Shown one piece after another: positions 24,583 through 33,506 of a DNA stretch of 64,000 bases. A program made the translations under genes and the position numbers. How positions within the stretch are numbered: the first letter of the stretch is position 1; each line of letters begins with the position of its first letter. The stretch lies in contig NZ_CP109017.1 of the NCBI RefSeq assembly GCF_036226765.1, positions 6,759,001 to 6,823,000 on the forward strand, given 5' to 3'. A model generated the notes under the pieces. The model saw only the letters and a list, made by a program, of their open reading frames with translations. It had not been told where the DNA came from and made no database searches. Source of the stretch: Streptomyces sp. NBC_00670. Lineage in GTDB: Bacteria; Actinomycetota; Actinomycetes; Streptomycetales; Streptomycetaceae.

Positions 24583-25377
24583 CGCCGGCAGCTTCGTGCC
24601 CGCGCCGCCGCGGGCGGCGGTGAGCTGCGGCTGGGTCAGGAACAGGGTGCCGGTGAGGTCGGCGCCGGTGAGGTCGGCGTCGCGCAGGTCGGTGCCCAGG
24701 AGGTCCGCGCCGCGCAGATCCGCGCCGGTGAGGTCGGCGGCGATCAGGCAGGCGCCGCGCAGGCTGATGCCCCGCAGGTCGGCCCCCCTCAGCCGGGCGC
24801 CGATCAGGTCGGCGTTGCGCCGGTCCTTCCGGCGGCCGCGCAGCCCCGCCCGGGCCAGCTCGCTGCTCCGCTGCAGGAGCGCGCCCACCTCCTGCCGGTG
24901 CGTGCCGACGTCCAGCGCGGCCAGCTCCTTGGGCGTGCCGAGGCTGAGGCGCTCGACGCGCTCCCGGGCGCGGCGCAGCTCGGCGTGGACCGGGCGGGCG
25001 GCGGGGAGCGCGAGGGCCTCGCCCAGGTAGTGCAGCAACTCGTGCAGCTGCCGGACCACCGGGAAGACGTCGAACATCTGCCGGGCGTGCGCCCGGCCGC
25101 CGGTACGCCAGTCGCGCCCGCCGAAGGTCACCTGCGAGACCTTCTGCCCCGCGCCGAAGCAGTCGTAGACCGTGCAGCCGGTGAACCCCTCCGGCCGGAG
25201 CCGGTCGTGGATCCCGCACCGGTGGTCGCCGCCGAGGTGCGGGCACGGGGTGCCGGCGGCCTTGTCCCGGGCGAAGTCGGCGGAGGCGGTGAAGGGCAGG
25301 GCGACACAGCACAGGGCGAAGCAGCGGGAGCAGTCCGCGCGCAGGTCGGGGTCGGCGGGGGAGGCGGAGGCGGGCAT
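24544..25377 (-). CDS. YkgJ-like Cys-cluster protein with pentapeptide repeats
   Basis: A 277-residue two-part protein. Residues 1-80 contain eight Cys (16, 19, 23, 24, 45, 54, 68, 73) in the order CxxCxxxCC...C...CGIHDRLRPEGFTGC..YDC, resembling the YkgJ/FliB zinc-or-iron chelating domain. A helical middle section follows. Residues ~195-245 are pentapeptide repeats (ADLRG, ADLTG, ADLLG, A(D/N)LxG spacing), which form a right-handed beta-helix. No signal peptide or membrane segment. Function is not established; metal-binding is likely for the first domain. It overlaps the P450 gene tail to tail. Confidence 0.82.
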   Translation of the reverse strand: MPASASPADPDLRADCSRCFALCCVALPFTASADFARDKAAGTPCPHLGGDHRCGIHDRLRPEGFTGCTVYDCFGAGQKVSQVTFGGRDWRTGGRAHARQMFDVFPVVRQLHELLHYLGEALALPAARPVHAELRRARERVERLSLGTPKELAALDVGTHRQEVGALLQRSSELARAGLRGRRKDRRNADLIGARLRGADLRGISLRGACLIAADLTGADLRGADLLGTDLRDADLTGADLTGTLFLTQPQLTAARGGAGTKLPASLGRPVHWTARS

Positions 25378-25468
25378 GCCCCCACCCTAATCGGCGGCCC
25401 AAGGCCGCTCGAACACCGATCGAACGCCCGGCCCGGCGCCCCCACCCGTCCTCACTCCCCGTCCGCCC

Positions 25469-26776
25469 TCACGCCTCGTCTCTCACCAGAGCCAGCAGCC
25501 GGTCCAGGACCCGGGGGCCGCTCGCCCGCAGCCCGTCGTGCTCGTACTCGTCGGTGACCCACGTCCGCAGCCCCCGGATCGCGCGCGCCGTCTCCAGCGC
25601 GTGCGCGGTGTCGACGTACATGTCGTCGTGGTAGACGGCGGCGGCCACCGGCACCTCGTTGGCGGCGAGCCGCTCGCGGTCGTACAGCGACGGCCAGTCG
25701 GTGCGGGCGGCGAGGAGGTCCGCCGTCTCGCGCAGCGGGCGCAGCGCGGGGTCGGACTCGAACATCCAGGGGTGCACGGACTCCCCGGTGAACAGCACCG
25801 GGCCGTCCCCGGCCAGCGCCTTCGCCGCGTCGAACTGCGGGAACTCGGCGCGGACGCGCTCCGCGGACCAGTCGGTCGGGCGGCCGTCCCCGCCGTAGAT
25901 CGTCTCGTGGACGAGCGCGTACAGCGGATGGGCGGCGTACGACAACTGCGCCTGCGCCTCCTCCTGGAAGGCGTCGGAGAGTGCGGGCCCGTTCGGGGTG
26001 GTGACGAAGGCGTCCTCCAGGAGGTAGTGCAGCCGGTGGCTGCCGTCGCCGCTGCCGAGGAGGATGCCCAGGGACTGGAACGCCTCCACGGTGAGCCGGT
26101 AGCCGTTCGGCAGTACGACGGGCTCGTGGGTGAGCAGGTGCTCGGCGATGCGCCGGGCGCGCTCGACGTCCTGCGGGTAGCGGTCGTAGTGCGCGGCGAC
26201 CTTGCGTTCGATACGGGGGTACGCGGCGCGGTAGACCTCGTCGGCGTGGACGGTGAGGGACGGCAGCCCGCCGGTGAGGAGCGCGGCGCTCAGCCCCTCG
26301 GGCGCGGCGGACAGGTACCGCACGGTGCAGAAGCCGCCGAAGCTCTGGCCGAGGACGGTCCAGGGGGCGCCGCCGGTGAGCCGCGGCCGGATGGCCTCGC
26401 AGTCGCGGACGATGACGTCGGCGCGGAAGTGCGCGAGGTAGTCGGCCTGGGCGCGGGGGCCGCCGCGCAGGGGGAGCGTCTGGCGGTTGGCGGGCGTGGA
26501 GGCACCGGTGCCGCGCTGGTCGAGCAGGAGGACCCGGTACTCCTCCAGCGCCCGGCCGAGCCACGCCTGCTTCCCGCTGAAACGGTTCGCCCCGAAACCG
26601 GGGCCGCCCTGGAGGTAGAGCAGCCAGGGCAGGCCGTCGTCACCGGCCCTGTCACTGGCGACGGCCTCGCGGGCGAAGAGCTCGATCTGCTCACCGCCGG
26701 GGTCGCCGTAATCCAGCGGCACGGTGAACCGGTGATCGGTGAGAACGACGCCGGGTTGGCGGTAGGTGAGGCTCAA
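25469..26776 (-). CDS. S33 family prolyl aminopeptidase-like alpha/beta hydrolase
   Basis: A 435-residue alpha/beta hydrolase of the proline iminopeptidase family, which cleaves N-terminal proline from peptides. Motifs: the oxyanion-hole QGGPGFG near residue 70, DQRGTGAS, the nucleophile elbow GQSFGGF, and a C-terminal His in EYEHDGLRASG. Start TTG 26776 is chosen because AGGGAG lies 6 nt upstream and the sequence begins LSLTYRQPGVVL as in homologues; the longer frame upstream is His/Pro-rich and unlikely. Cytoplasmic (no signal). Confidence 0.88.
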   Translation of the reverse strand: MSLTYRQPGVVLTDHRFTVPLDYGDPGGEQIELFAREAVASDRAGDDGLPWLLYLQGGPGFGANRFSGKQAWLGRALEEYRVLLLDQRGTGASTPANRQTLPLRGGPRAQADYLAHFRADVIVRDCEAIRPRLTGGAPWTVLGQSFGGFCTVRYLSAAPEGLSAALLTGGLPSLTVHADEVYRAAYPRIERKVAAHYDRYPQDVERARRIAEHLLTHEPVVLPNGYRLTVEAFQSLGILLGSGDGSHRLHYLLEDAFVTTPNGPALSDAFQEEAQAQLSYAAHPLYALVHETIYGGDGRPTDWSAERVRAEFPQFDAAKALAGDGPVLFTGESVHPWMFESDPALRPLRETADLLAARTDWPSLYDRERLAANEVPVAAAVYHDDMYVDTAHALETARAIRGLRTWVTDEYEHDGLRASGPRVLDRLLALVRDEA

Positions 26777-26929
26777 GGGGGTCTCCCTGGGGCATGCGGA
26801 CGGCGTGCGGGTGGTGATCAGTCCAGCACATCGGGAGGGGGCGTGCGGATGGGGGTGGGGGAAATCCCTATGAGCGCGCACCGGGCCGGCGTCGACCCGG
26901 TGCGCACAGAGGACGTGGCGGACGCCGCG

Positions 26930-28000
26930 TCACCAGTCCCCGTCCGTCACCGGTTTTCCCTTCGCGTCGCCCAGCGGCTTGATCTGGTCAGGGGTCGGGG
27001 GCTGCCACGGGTCGTGGTCGTCGCCGAGCCAGTCGCCGACCGGCTGTACCGCCGTCAGTTCGTCCGTCGGGGACACGTCGGTTCCGTCCTCGTCGTAGTA
27101 GTCGAACCACGGGAGTCCGGCCGCCGTGTACGCCGCCCGGTCGACCGGGGACGGCGGGGGTGCCTCGCCCGTGATGCGGCGCCATTCCGGTGGCGTCACC
27201 AGGTGGACGAAGACCCGCGCGCCCGGCTCCGCCGCCCAGTCGGCCGCCGGGCGGTCGTCGCGGTAGATCTCCTGCCGCATCGCACCGCCCACGCCCAGCC
27301 CCATCGCCGCGGCCCGGCGTTTGGGCGCCCCCGAGGATCCGGGTGCCGCGCCCGGGGCGGACATCATCGCCATCGGCGCCGCCGGCGGGGGTCCGCCGAA
27401 GGCACCCGCCGCCGCGCGCGACGCCAGCCGGCGCTGGTCCGCCCGCCACTGCTCCCGCTTCGACGGGTTCAGCGGGAACGACTGCAACTGGATGCCGCCC
27501 CACACCTCCTCGCCCGTCACCTGGCCCTCCACCGTCGCCCCGAGCCCGAGCGGCACCGCCACGAACTGGCGTACGGTCCCCTTGCCCGAGTTGATGCCGT
27601 CGAGCCACGGCTGGCGCGGCAGCACCACGTAGTTCTGCGGGTCCCGGTCCAGCCGGCCGCTCCACGGCCGGCCCGAGACCGCGCACACCTTGCCGACCCC
27701 TACCTGCAGCGCGGCCGGCTCCGTGGAGCCGCCGAAGGCCAGCCACATCGCCTCGCGCAGATACACTGGCAGCAGCACCCCGCCGCGCGCCCGCCACTCG
27801 GGCGGGACGGTGTCCGCGTAGTCCTCCACGCGCCGGACCGGGAACTCCCCGAGCCCCGGCGGCAGCGCGTGCGTGCCCTTCTCGGGCAGCCGCAGCGTGC
27901 GCATGAAGCGCACCTGCACCCCGCCCGGCAGCCGCAGCGTGGTCCCGTCGATCCGAACGGTGCCGGTGCCGGTGTCTTCGGCGCGGTCGTTGTCGGTCAT
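26930..28000 (-). CDS. conserved-looking protein of unknown function
   Basis: A 356-residue soluble protein I do not recognise. Residues ~15-190 and 245-340 appear folded, with many aromatic and charged residues (VRFMRTLRLPEKGTHALPPGLGEFPVR, VCAVSGRPWSGRL, NYVVLPRQPWLDGINSGKGTVRQFVAVPLG, IQLQSFPLNP). Between them is a Gly/Ala/Pro/Met linker, and a second domain includes MRQEIYRDDRP and VFVHLVTPPEWRRITGE. No signal peptide or membrane helix. ATG 28000 follows GGGGGA. Codon use matches neighbours, so it is a real gene. It may be co-transcribed with the upstream FUSC gene (40-bp gap). Confidence 0.8.
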   Translation of the reverse strand: MTDNDRAEDTGTGTVRIDGTTLRLPGGVQVRFMRTLRLPEKGTHALPPGLGEFPVRRVEDYADTVPPEWRARGGVLLPVYLREAMWLAFGGSTEPAALQVGVGKVCAVSGRPWSGRLDRDPQNYVVLPRQPWLDGINSGKGTVRQFVAVPLGLGATVEGQVTGEEVWGGIQLQSFPLNPSKREQWRADQRRLASRAAAGAFGGPPPAAPMAMMSAPGAAPGSSGAPKRRAAAMGLGVGGAMRQEIYRDDRPAADWAAEPGARVFVHLVTPPEWRRITGEAPPPSPVDRAAYTAAGLPWFDYYDEDGTDVSPTDELTAVQPVGDWLGDDHDPWQPPTPDQIKPLGDAKGKPVTDGDW

Positions 28001-28040
28001 GTGCCGTCCCCCTGTCCGTCTCTCTGCTGCGTCAACGTCG

Positions 28041-29315
28041 TCAGGGGGTCCGCCGGTTCCGGCCGCGGCGGGGGAGTGGGATGCGCTCGCGCAGCCGGGC
28101 CGGACGGGCGGCGCCGAGGCCGTCCCGCAGCCGGGTCAGCCAGCGGGTGCGCTCCCGCTGCTCGCGCGTGCAGCGGTCCAGCTCCTCCAGCAGCCGGCGC
28201 GAGCGGTGCTCGGTGTCCATCTCGTCCAGGATCCGGTTGACCTCGGTCAGCACCGCCCCCTGCAACTGCCACTGGCTGGGGTCGCGCTGCACCTCCTCCA
28301 GCATCAGCCGGGCCAGCCTGTCGCGGGTCGCGGCGGCGGTGGCCAGCTCGTTGGCGAGCCGTTCCTCCGCCGATTCGGCGCTGCGGCTGACGTGCGTGGT
28401 GACCAGCACCGCATAGCTGACGACGGCGTCGGCGACCTGGGAGAACAATTCCTCCACGGCCGCCCCGATCCCGGGCCGGAACAGCGGTCCGGGGTCGCGT
28501 TCCTTGGCCAGGTCGGTGAACGAACGCGCCAGCACCCGCAGCACCACCGTGCAGATCTCCAGCGTGTCGAGGCCGGTGCGCAGCACCACCCGGTGCAGCA
28601 GCCCCTCGCGCACACGCGGGTTGAGTTTGAGGCTCTCCTCGGCCTGCCGCAGCGACGCGTCCACCCCGACGATGTCGTGGTCCAGCCGCCGCGCCTCGTG
28701 GAGCCGGGCCGCGGCCCGCTCCACCGGCGTACGGCCGGCCGCCTCCTCGCCCATACGGAGCATCAGCTGACGCATCCCGCGGGCCAGTTCCTCGATCGAC
28801 TCCCCGGCGGTGCCCACCCACACGGGCGGCGCGAACAGCAGGTTGGTGGCCATGCCGACCACCGCCCCGATCAGCGTGTCGAGCACCCGGAGCCAGGCGG
28901 TGGAGCCCACCTGGGTGACGCCGAGGACGAGCATCGCGCTGATCGCCACCTCGACCACGAACTCCTCGACCCGCACCAGTTGCCCGACCCCCAGCGCGGC
29001 CAGGATCAGCAGGGCCAGACTCCACCAGGTCAGCCCCACCAGGACGCTGAACCCGATGGCCACGACCACCCCGGCCACCACCGCGTTGACCCGTCGGATG
29101 CCGGTCGTCAGCGTCGAGTAGAGGGTGACCTGGACGACCAGCAGGGCGGTCAGGGGTGCGGTGAGCGGCAGGTGCTCGGGGCTCAGCCGGAGGGCGACGA
29201 CATACGCGACGGTCGCCGCCGCCGTCGAACGCACCGACTGCACGATCACCGGATCGCGGTGCCACTTCGCCACCTGGCCGGTGACCACGGCCCAGGCCTT
29301 ACGTACGTCTTGCAT
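28041..29315 (-). CDS. FUSC family / aromatic acid exporter-like membrane protein
   Basis: A 424-residue membrane protein. About five to six hydrophobic helices lie in residues 25-165 (VAYVVALRL, ALLVVQVTLY, VVAGVVVAIGFSVLVGLTWWSLALLILAAL, VVEVAISAMLVLGV, LIGAVVGMATNLLFAPPVWV), followed by a long helical cytoplasmic domain with many Arg/Glu. The half-size N-terminal membrane module plus cytoplasmic coil fits the FUSC/ArAE family, thought to export aromatic carboxylic acids. The start lacks a strong Shine-Dalgarno. Substrate unknown. Confidence 0.82.
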   Translation of the reverse strand: MQDVRKAWAVVTGQVAKWHRDPVIVQSVRSTAAATVAYVVALRLSPEHLPLTAPLTALLVVQVTLYSTLTTGIRRVNAVVAGVVVAIGFSVLVGLTWWSLALLILAALGVGQLVRVEEFVVEVAISAMLVLGVTQVGSTAWLRVLDTLIGAVVGMATNLLFAPPVWVGTAGESIEELARGMRQLMLRMGEEAAGRTPVERAAARLHEARRLDHDIVGVDASLRQAEESLKLNPRVREGLLHRVVLRTGLDTLEICTVVLRVLARSFTDLAKERDPGPLFRPGIGAAVEELFSQVADAVVSYAVLVTTHVSRSAESAEERLANELATAAATRDRLARLMLEEVQRDPSQWQLQGAVLTEVNRILDEMDTEHRSRRLLEELDRCTREQRERTRWLTRLRDGLGAARPARLRERIPLPRRGRNRRTP

Positions 29316-29392
29316 CCCTGGACCATTTCCCCGTCACCGTCTCATCGAACGCATTCGCCCCTTGGCTCACCTGCGTGCACGGGCGCGTGCGC

Positions 29393-29887
29393 TCAGACGC
29401 CCAGCTTGTCGAGGAACCCCGACAGGTTGTCCACCGTGCGGGCGATCTGCTCCTCCACCGTCAGGCTCTCCTGGAACCGGCCGCCGCCCTGCGGGACCTT
29501 CTTGCCGCGTACGTAGAGCGAGCAGGCCAGGTCGGTGCACATGTACAGGCCGACGGAGTTGCCCTCTCGGCCGGCCGCGCCCGCCTTGCGCGCGGTCATC
29601 AGGGAGACGCCGCTGCCGGGGTGCGTGGTCAGGCAGAGCGAGCACATGCTGCGGTGCAGGAAACCGCGCTGCGCGGAGGGGAAACGCAGGGTGACGCCGA
29701 CGAGCCGGCCGTCGCGCTCGGTCACCACATAGCTGCGGTCGGGCGCGCCCGGGTCGCGCCAGCCGAGGAAGTCGAGCGCGTCCCAGGGGCGCTCGTCGAG
29801 GTCCCGGGGCACGGAGAGCCGCTTCGCCTCGCCTTTCGAACAGTTGACGAACGAGGTACGGATGTCCGGCTCGGTGAGGGGTCGCAT
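29393..29887 (-). CDS. FBP (FusB-like zinc-finger) domain protein
   Basis: A 164-residue protein of the elongation factor G-binding (FBP) family. The four Cys of the treble-clef zinc finger are C82, C85, C116 and C121 (CSLC...CTDLAC), with the intervening LTTHPGSGVSLMTARKAG typical of the family. FusB-type proteins bind EF-G and free ribosomes stalled by fusidic acid. This is a stand-alone homologue, so a translation rescue role is suggested, not shown. ATG 29887 follows AGGAGC. A 17-bp palindrome sits 29 bp upstream, so expression is probably controlled by a dedicated regulator not encoded next door. Confidence 0.85.
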   Translation of the reverse strand: MRPLTEPDIRTSFVNCSKGEAKRLSVPRDLDERPWDALDFLGWRDPGAPDRSYVVTERDGRLVGVTLRFPSAQRGFLHRSMCSLCLTTHPGSGVSLMTARKAGAAGREGNSVGLYMCTDLACSLYVRGKKVPQGGGRFQESLTVEEQIARTVDNLSGFLDKLGV

Positions 29888-29915
29888 GGCGTGCTCCTGA
29901 ACGGTTTGCGGTAAT

Positions 29916-29932
29916 ACCTAGGGCTCCTAGGT
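29916..29932. promoter_or_regulatory. palindromic operator upstream of FBP gene
   Basis: ACCTAGG-GCT-CCTAGGT is a perfect 7-bp dyad with a 3-bp spacer. It lies 29 bp before the FBP start codon, probably over the promoter -10 region. No regulator gene is adjacent. Confidence 0.55.
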
Positions 29933-30021
29933 TTCCAGGTTCGCACCTACGGTAGGAAGCGAGACCCCACGAGCGCCAGGGAATTTCCCCTCCGTACGCC
30001 CCGGGCACCGCCGCACCGGCC

Positions 30022-30068
30022 AAGAAAAACAAAAGGACTCTCCGCGCATCCTCGCGTCGGAGAGTCCT
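30022..30068 (-). terminator. rho-independent terminator of the beta-glucosidase operon
   Basis: On the minus strand an 11-bp stem (AGGACTCTCCG and complement) with a 13-nt loop is followed by TTTTGTTTTTCTT. This is a classic intrinsic terminator, unusual here for its long T-run. The rest of the 317-bp gap 29888-30204 holds the FBP operator and ~135 bp in which I see no gene or RNA. Confidence 0.85.
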
Positions 30069-30204
30069 CGGGGCACTCTGCCGAACCCCATGGCGCACGA
30101 GTAGCCCGTCCCGTGCACCCCATGCGTCCCGGCCGCACCACCCCACCCGCGTGGCGCAGCGCGGCACCCCGGCCGTGCCGCGCCACGCCGCGTGGGCCCG
30201 CGCG

Positions 30205-31563
30205 CTACGCCGCGCTCTGCCCGAGCCGCCCGTGCGCGCGGATCAGGTCCGCGTAGTGGTGCCCGCTGCCCTTGATGGTGCGGCGCTGCGTCGCGTAGTC
30301 GACGTGGACCAGCCCGAACCGCTTGTCGTAGCCGTACGCCCACTCGAAGTTGTCGAGCAGCGACCAGGCGAAGTACCCGGCCAGCGGCACGCCCTTGCGG
30401 ACGGCGGAGGCGCACGCCGCCAGGTGCTGGTCGAGGTAGGCGACGCGCTCGGGGTCGTCGACCGTGCCGTCTGGACGTACGACGTCGGGGTAGCAGGAGC
30501 CGTTCTCCGTGATGTACAGCTGCCGGGCGCCGTAGTCCTCGGTGAGGCGGAGCAGCAGCCGCTCGATGCCGTTCGCGTCGACCTCCCAGTCCATGCCGGT
30601 GCGCGGCAGCCCCGGCTGGCGTACCGCGCGGGCACGGGGCGCCGGTCCCGTGGGGTCGTCCTCGATGGCGGACGGGAAGTAGTAGTTCAGGCCCAGCCAG
30701 TCCAGCGGCTCGGCCATCGCCGCGAGGTCGCCCGCCCGCTCGGGCAGGTCGACGCCGTACACCTCGCGCATGTCCGCGGGGAAGCCGCGGCCGTGCACCG
30801 GGTCCAGCCACCAGCGGTTGGCGTGGCCGTCCATGCGCCGGGCGGCCGCGACGTCCTCGGGCCGGTCGGTGGCGGGCTCGACGTAGGACAGGTTGTTGAC
30901 GAACCCGATCCGCGCGTCCGGGACCGCCGCGCGCACCGCGCGGACGGCGAGCCCGTGGCCGAGGAGCAGATGGTACGAGGCGCGCACGGCGGCCGGGAGG
31001 TCGGTCAGCCCCGGCGCCATCTTGCCCTCCAGATGGCCGATCCAGGCGGAGCACAGCGGCTCGTTCAGCGTCGTCCACATCGTGACGCGGTCCCCGAGCC
31101 GCTCGGCGACGACACCGGCGTACGAGGCGAAGGCGAGCGCGGTGTCGCGCTCCGGCCAGCCGCCCCGGTCCTGGAGCACCTGCGGCAGGTCCCAGTGGTA
31201 GAGGGTGACGGAGGGGGTGATGCCGGCCGCGAGGAGCGCGTCGATCAGCCGGTCGTAGAAGTCGAGCCCCTTGGCGTTGACCTCGCCCGTGCCGCCCGGC
31301 ACCACGCGCGGCCAGGCCACCGACAGCCGGTAGGCGTTGGTGCCCAGCCGGCGCATCAGTTCGATGTCCTCCTCCCAGCGGTGGTAGTGGTCGCAGGCCA
31401 CATCACCGTGGTCCCCGCCCGCGACCTTGCCGGGGGTGTGGGAGTAGGTGTCCCAGATGGAGGGCGAGCGGCCGTCCTCGGCGGCGGCCCCCTCGATCTG
31501 GTACGCCGCGGTGGCCGTGCCCCACAGGAAGTCGCGCGGGAAGGCGCCGAGGTCGATGGTCAC
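30205..31563 (-). CDS. GH1 beta-glucosidase
   Basis: A 452-residue glycoside hydrolase family 1 enzyme. The N-terminal signature FLWGTATAAYQIEG is at residues 12-25, the acid/base Glu168 is in TLNEP and the nucleophile Glu353 in ITENG. The C-terminal WSLLDNFEWAYGYDKRFGLVHVDY closes the aglycone site. It lacks a signal peptide, so it cleaves imported cellobiose-like or other beta-glucosides inside the cell. Start GTG 31563 follows GAAAGGA; the much longer reading frame upstream covers the permease gene antisense of its true frame and is spurious. Last gene of the leftward importer operon. Confidence 0.94.
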   Translation of the reverse strand: MTIDLGAFPRDFLWGTATAAYQIEGAAAEDGRSPSIWDTYSHTPGKVAGGDHGDVACDHYHRWEEDIELMRRLGTNAYRLSVAWPRVVPGGTGEVNAKGLDFYDRLIDALLAAGITPSVTLYHWDLPQVLQDRGGWPERDTALAFASYAGVVAERLGDRVTMWTTLNEPLCSAWIGHLEGKMAPGLTDLPAAVRASYHLLLGHGLAVRAVRAAVPDARIGFVNNLSYVEPATDRPEDVAAARRMDGHANRWWLDPVHGRGFPADMREVYGVDLPERAGDLAAMAEPLDWLGLNYYFPSAIEDDPTGPAPRARAVRQPGLPRTGMDWEVDANGIERLLLRLTEDYGARQLYITENGSCYPDVVRPDGTVDDPERVAYLDQHLAACASAVRKGVPLAGYFAWSLLDNFEWAYGYDKRFGLVHVDYATQRRTIKGSGHHYADLIRAHGRLGQSAA

Positions 31564-31607
31564 GGGGGTCCTTTCGGGAATCCGGTTCAAAGCGGTGCCG
31601 GGTGCGG

Positions 31608-32489
31608 TCACTTGACGGCTCCCGCCGTCAGTCCGGCCACCAGGTACCGCTGGAGCAGCAGGAATCCGGCGACCACGGGCACGCTCACCACGAGCGAGGC
31701 GGCCATGATCTGGTTCCAGTACACGTCGTATTGCGTGGAGTAGCCCTGGAGTCCGACGGCGAGCGTGCGGGTGGTGTCGTTGGTCATCACGGAGGCGAAC
31801 AGCACCTCGCCCCACGCGGTCATGAAGGCGTAGACGGCGACCGCGACGATGCCGGGGATCGCGGCTGGCACGACGACGCGGAACAGCGCGCCGAGCGGAC
31901 CGCAGCCGTCGACCAGCGCCGCCTCGTCCAGATCGCGCGGCACCGAGTCGAAGTAGCCGATCAGCATCCAGATCGAGAACGGCAGCGAGAAGGTGAGGTA
32001 CGTCAGGATCAGCCCGCCGCGCGAGCCGAACAGCGCGATGCCGGTGGCGTTGCCGATGTTGACGTAGAGCAGGAACAGCGGCAGCAGGAAGAGGATGCCG
32101 GGGAACATCTGCGTGGACAGCACGGTCACCGTGAAGACGCGCTTGCCGCGGAAGCTGTAGCGGCTGACCGCGTAGGCGGCGAACACCGCGATGACCACCG
32201 AGCAGACGGTCGCCGCGCCCGCCACGATCAGCGAGTTCACGAAGTACTTCGCCAGCGGCACCGTCGACCAGATGTCGATGTACGGGCGGATCGTCAGCTC
32301 GCTGGGCAGCCAGTGGAACGTGCCGGTGACGTCCGCGAGCGGCTTCAGCGAGCTGGAGACCATCACGTACACCGGCACCAGCACGAAGCCGGTGAGCAGG
32401 GTGAGGAAGATCCGCCGGGTCCACAGGAAGGTGCGCGGCGGCGCCATGGGGGAGCGGGGCACCCGTGCGGTGCGCAGGGTCTCAGACAT
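31608..32489 (-). CDS. oligosaccharide ABC importer permease, MalG-type
   Basis: A 293-residue CUT1 permease with six predicted helices (FLTLLTGFVLVPVYVMVSS first). The EAA loop motif appears as DLDEAALVDGCGPLGALFRVVVPAAIPGI. ATG 32489 overlaps the upstream permease stop by 8 bp. It forms the membrane pore with its neighbour. No ATPase gene is present in this operon, so a shared MsiK-type ATPase elsewhere probably energises it, as in other streptomycete CUT1 systems (inference). Confidence 0.92.
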   Translation of the reverse strand: MSETLRTARVPRSPMAPPRTFLWTRRIFLTLLTGFVLVPVYVMVSSSLKPLADVTGTFHWLPSELTIRPYIDIWSTVPLAKYFVNSLIVAGAATVCSVVIAVFAAYAVSRYSFRGKRVFTVTVLSTQMFPGILFLLPLFLLYVNIGNATGIALFGSRGGLILTYLTFSLPFSIWMLIGYFDSVPRDLDEAALVDGCGPLGALFRVVVPAAIPGIVAVAVYAFMTAWGEVLFASVMTNDTTRTLAVGLQGYSTQYDVYWNQIMAASLVVSVPVVAGFLLLQRYLVAGLTAGAVK

Positions 32490-33501
32490 CGGCCGTCTCC
32501 TTACGGCGGCGGGAGCTGCCGGCGGTGCGGTCCCGGGAGGTCAGCGCCAGATAGACGCCCGTCACCACCAGCAGGAAGAGCAGCAGCAGGACCGACATCG
32601 CCGAGCCGGTGCCGAAGTTCCAGGTGACGAAGGACGCCTGGTAGATGTGGACCGAGATGAGGTCCGCGGCCTGCGGGGCGCCCTTGCCGAACAGCACGAA
32701 CGGTGTGTTGAAGTCGTTGAACGTCCACAGGAACAGCACCAGCACCAGCACCTGGTTGACGGGGCGCAGCGACGGCAGCGTGATCCGGCGGATCTGCTGG
32801 AGCATCCCGGCGCCGTCCAGCGCGGCGGCCTCGTACAGCTCCTTGGGGATGTTCTGCAACCCGGCCATCACGATGAGGAAGGCGAACGGCCAGCCCTTCC
32901 ACACCGACACGGTCAGCAGCGCGATGAAGCTGTTGTCGCCGATGAGCCAGAAGGAGGGCTTGTCGGTGAGGCGGAGCTGGTCGTGCAGGACGTGGTTCAC
33001 CAGGCCGTTGTCGTGCTGGAACATGAACACCCAGGTGATGACGGCCGCGTAGACCGGCAGCGCGTACGGCACCAGGAACAGGGCGCGCAGCAGACCGCGG
33101 CCGCGGAAGGTGTCCTGCATGCAGATCGCGGCGACCGTGCCGATCAGCCAGCACAGGCCGACCGACAGCAGGGTGAAGACGACGGTCACGAGGAAGGAGT
33201 GGAGCAGCGCCTCGCCGACCGGCGCGTCGAAGTCCACCGACACCTTGTAGTTGTCGAACCCGGACCAGGGGGCGGTGCCCCAGTCGCGGATGTAGAACTG
33301 GGTGAGCTCCTTGAAGCTCATCACGACACCGATCACCATCGGTATCAGATGGACCAGGAGTTCGAGGATCAGGGCGGGCAGGAGGAGCAGGTAGGGCAGG
33401 GTGACGCGGCGGAGCCGCCCGGTGCGGCGGCGGGGGCCGCGTGCCGCACCGGGCGGGTCCTTGCGCACCGCCGGCTCCCGGGCCGGGGCGGTGGTGGTCA
33501 T
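32482..33501 (-). CDS. oligosaccharide ABC importer permease, MalF-type
   Basis: A 339-residue CUT1 permease with an N-terminal Arg/Pro-rich cytoplasmic tail, then helices starting at YLLLLPALILELLVHLIPMVIGVV. The EAA loop is ELYEAAALDGAGMLQQIRRITLPSLRP. ATG 33501 lies 5 bp after the binding-protein stop. Middle gene of the importer operon. Confidence 0.92.
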   Translation of the reverse strand: MTTTAPAREPAVRKDPPGAARGPRRRTGRLRRVTLPYLLLLPALILELLVHLIPMVIGVVMSFKELTQFYIRDWGTAPWSGFDNYKVSVDFDAPVGEALLHSFLVTVVFTLLSVGLCWLIGTVAAICMQDTFRGRGLLRALFLVPYALPVYAAVITWVFMFQHDNGLVNHVLHDQLRLTDKPSFWLIGDNSFIALLTVSVWKGWPFAFLIVMAGLQNIPKELYEAAALDGAGMLQQIRRITLPSLRPVNQVLVLVLFLWTFNDFNTPFVLFGKGAPQAADLISVHIYQASFVTWNFGTGSAMSVLLLLFLLVVTGVYLALTSRDRTAGSSRRRKETADV

Positions 33502-33506
33502 GTGGC

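Noticed and set aside
30069..30204. A possible RNA gene after the beta-glucosidase
   Set aside because: No cloverleaf or conserved T-loop could be built on either strand; it is probably just the 3' untranslated region before the terminator at 30022-30068.
30205..32424. A 739-codon frame for the beta-glucosidase
   Set aside because: The first ~287 codons read the permease gene in the wrong frame. GH1 homology starts at GTG 31563 with a good ribosome binding site.
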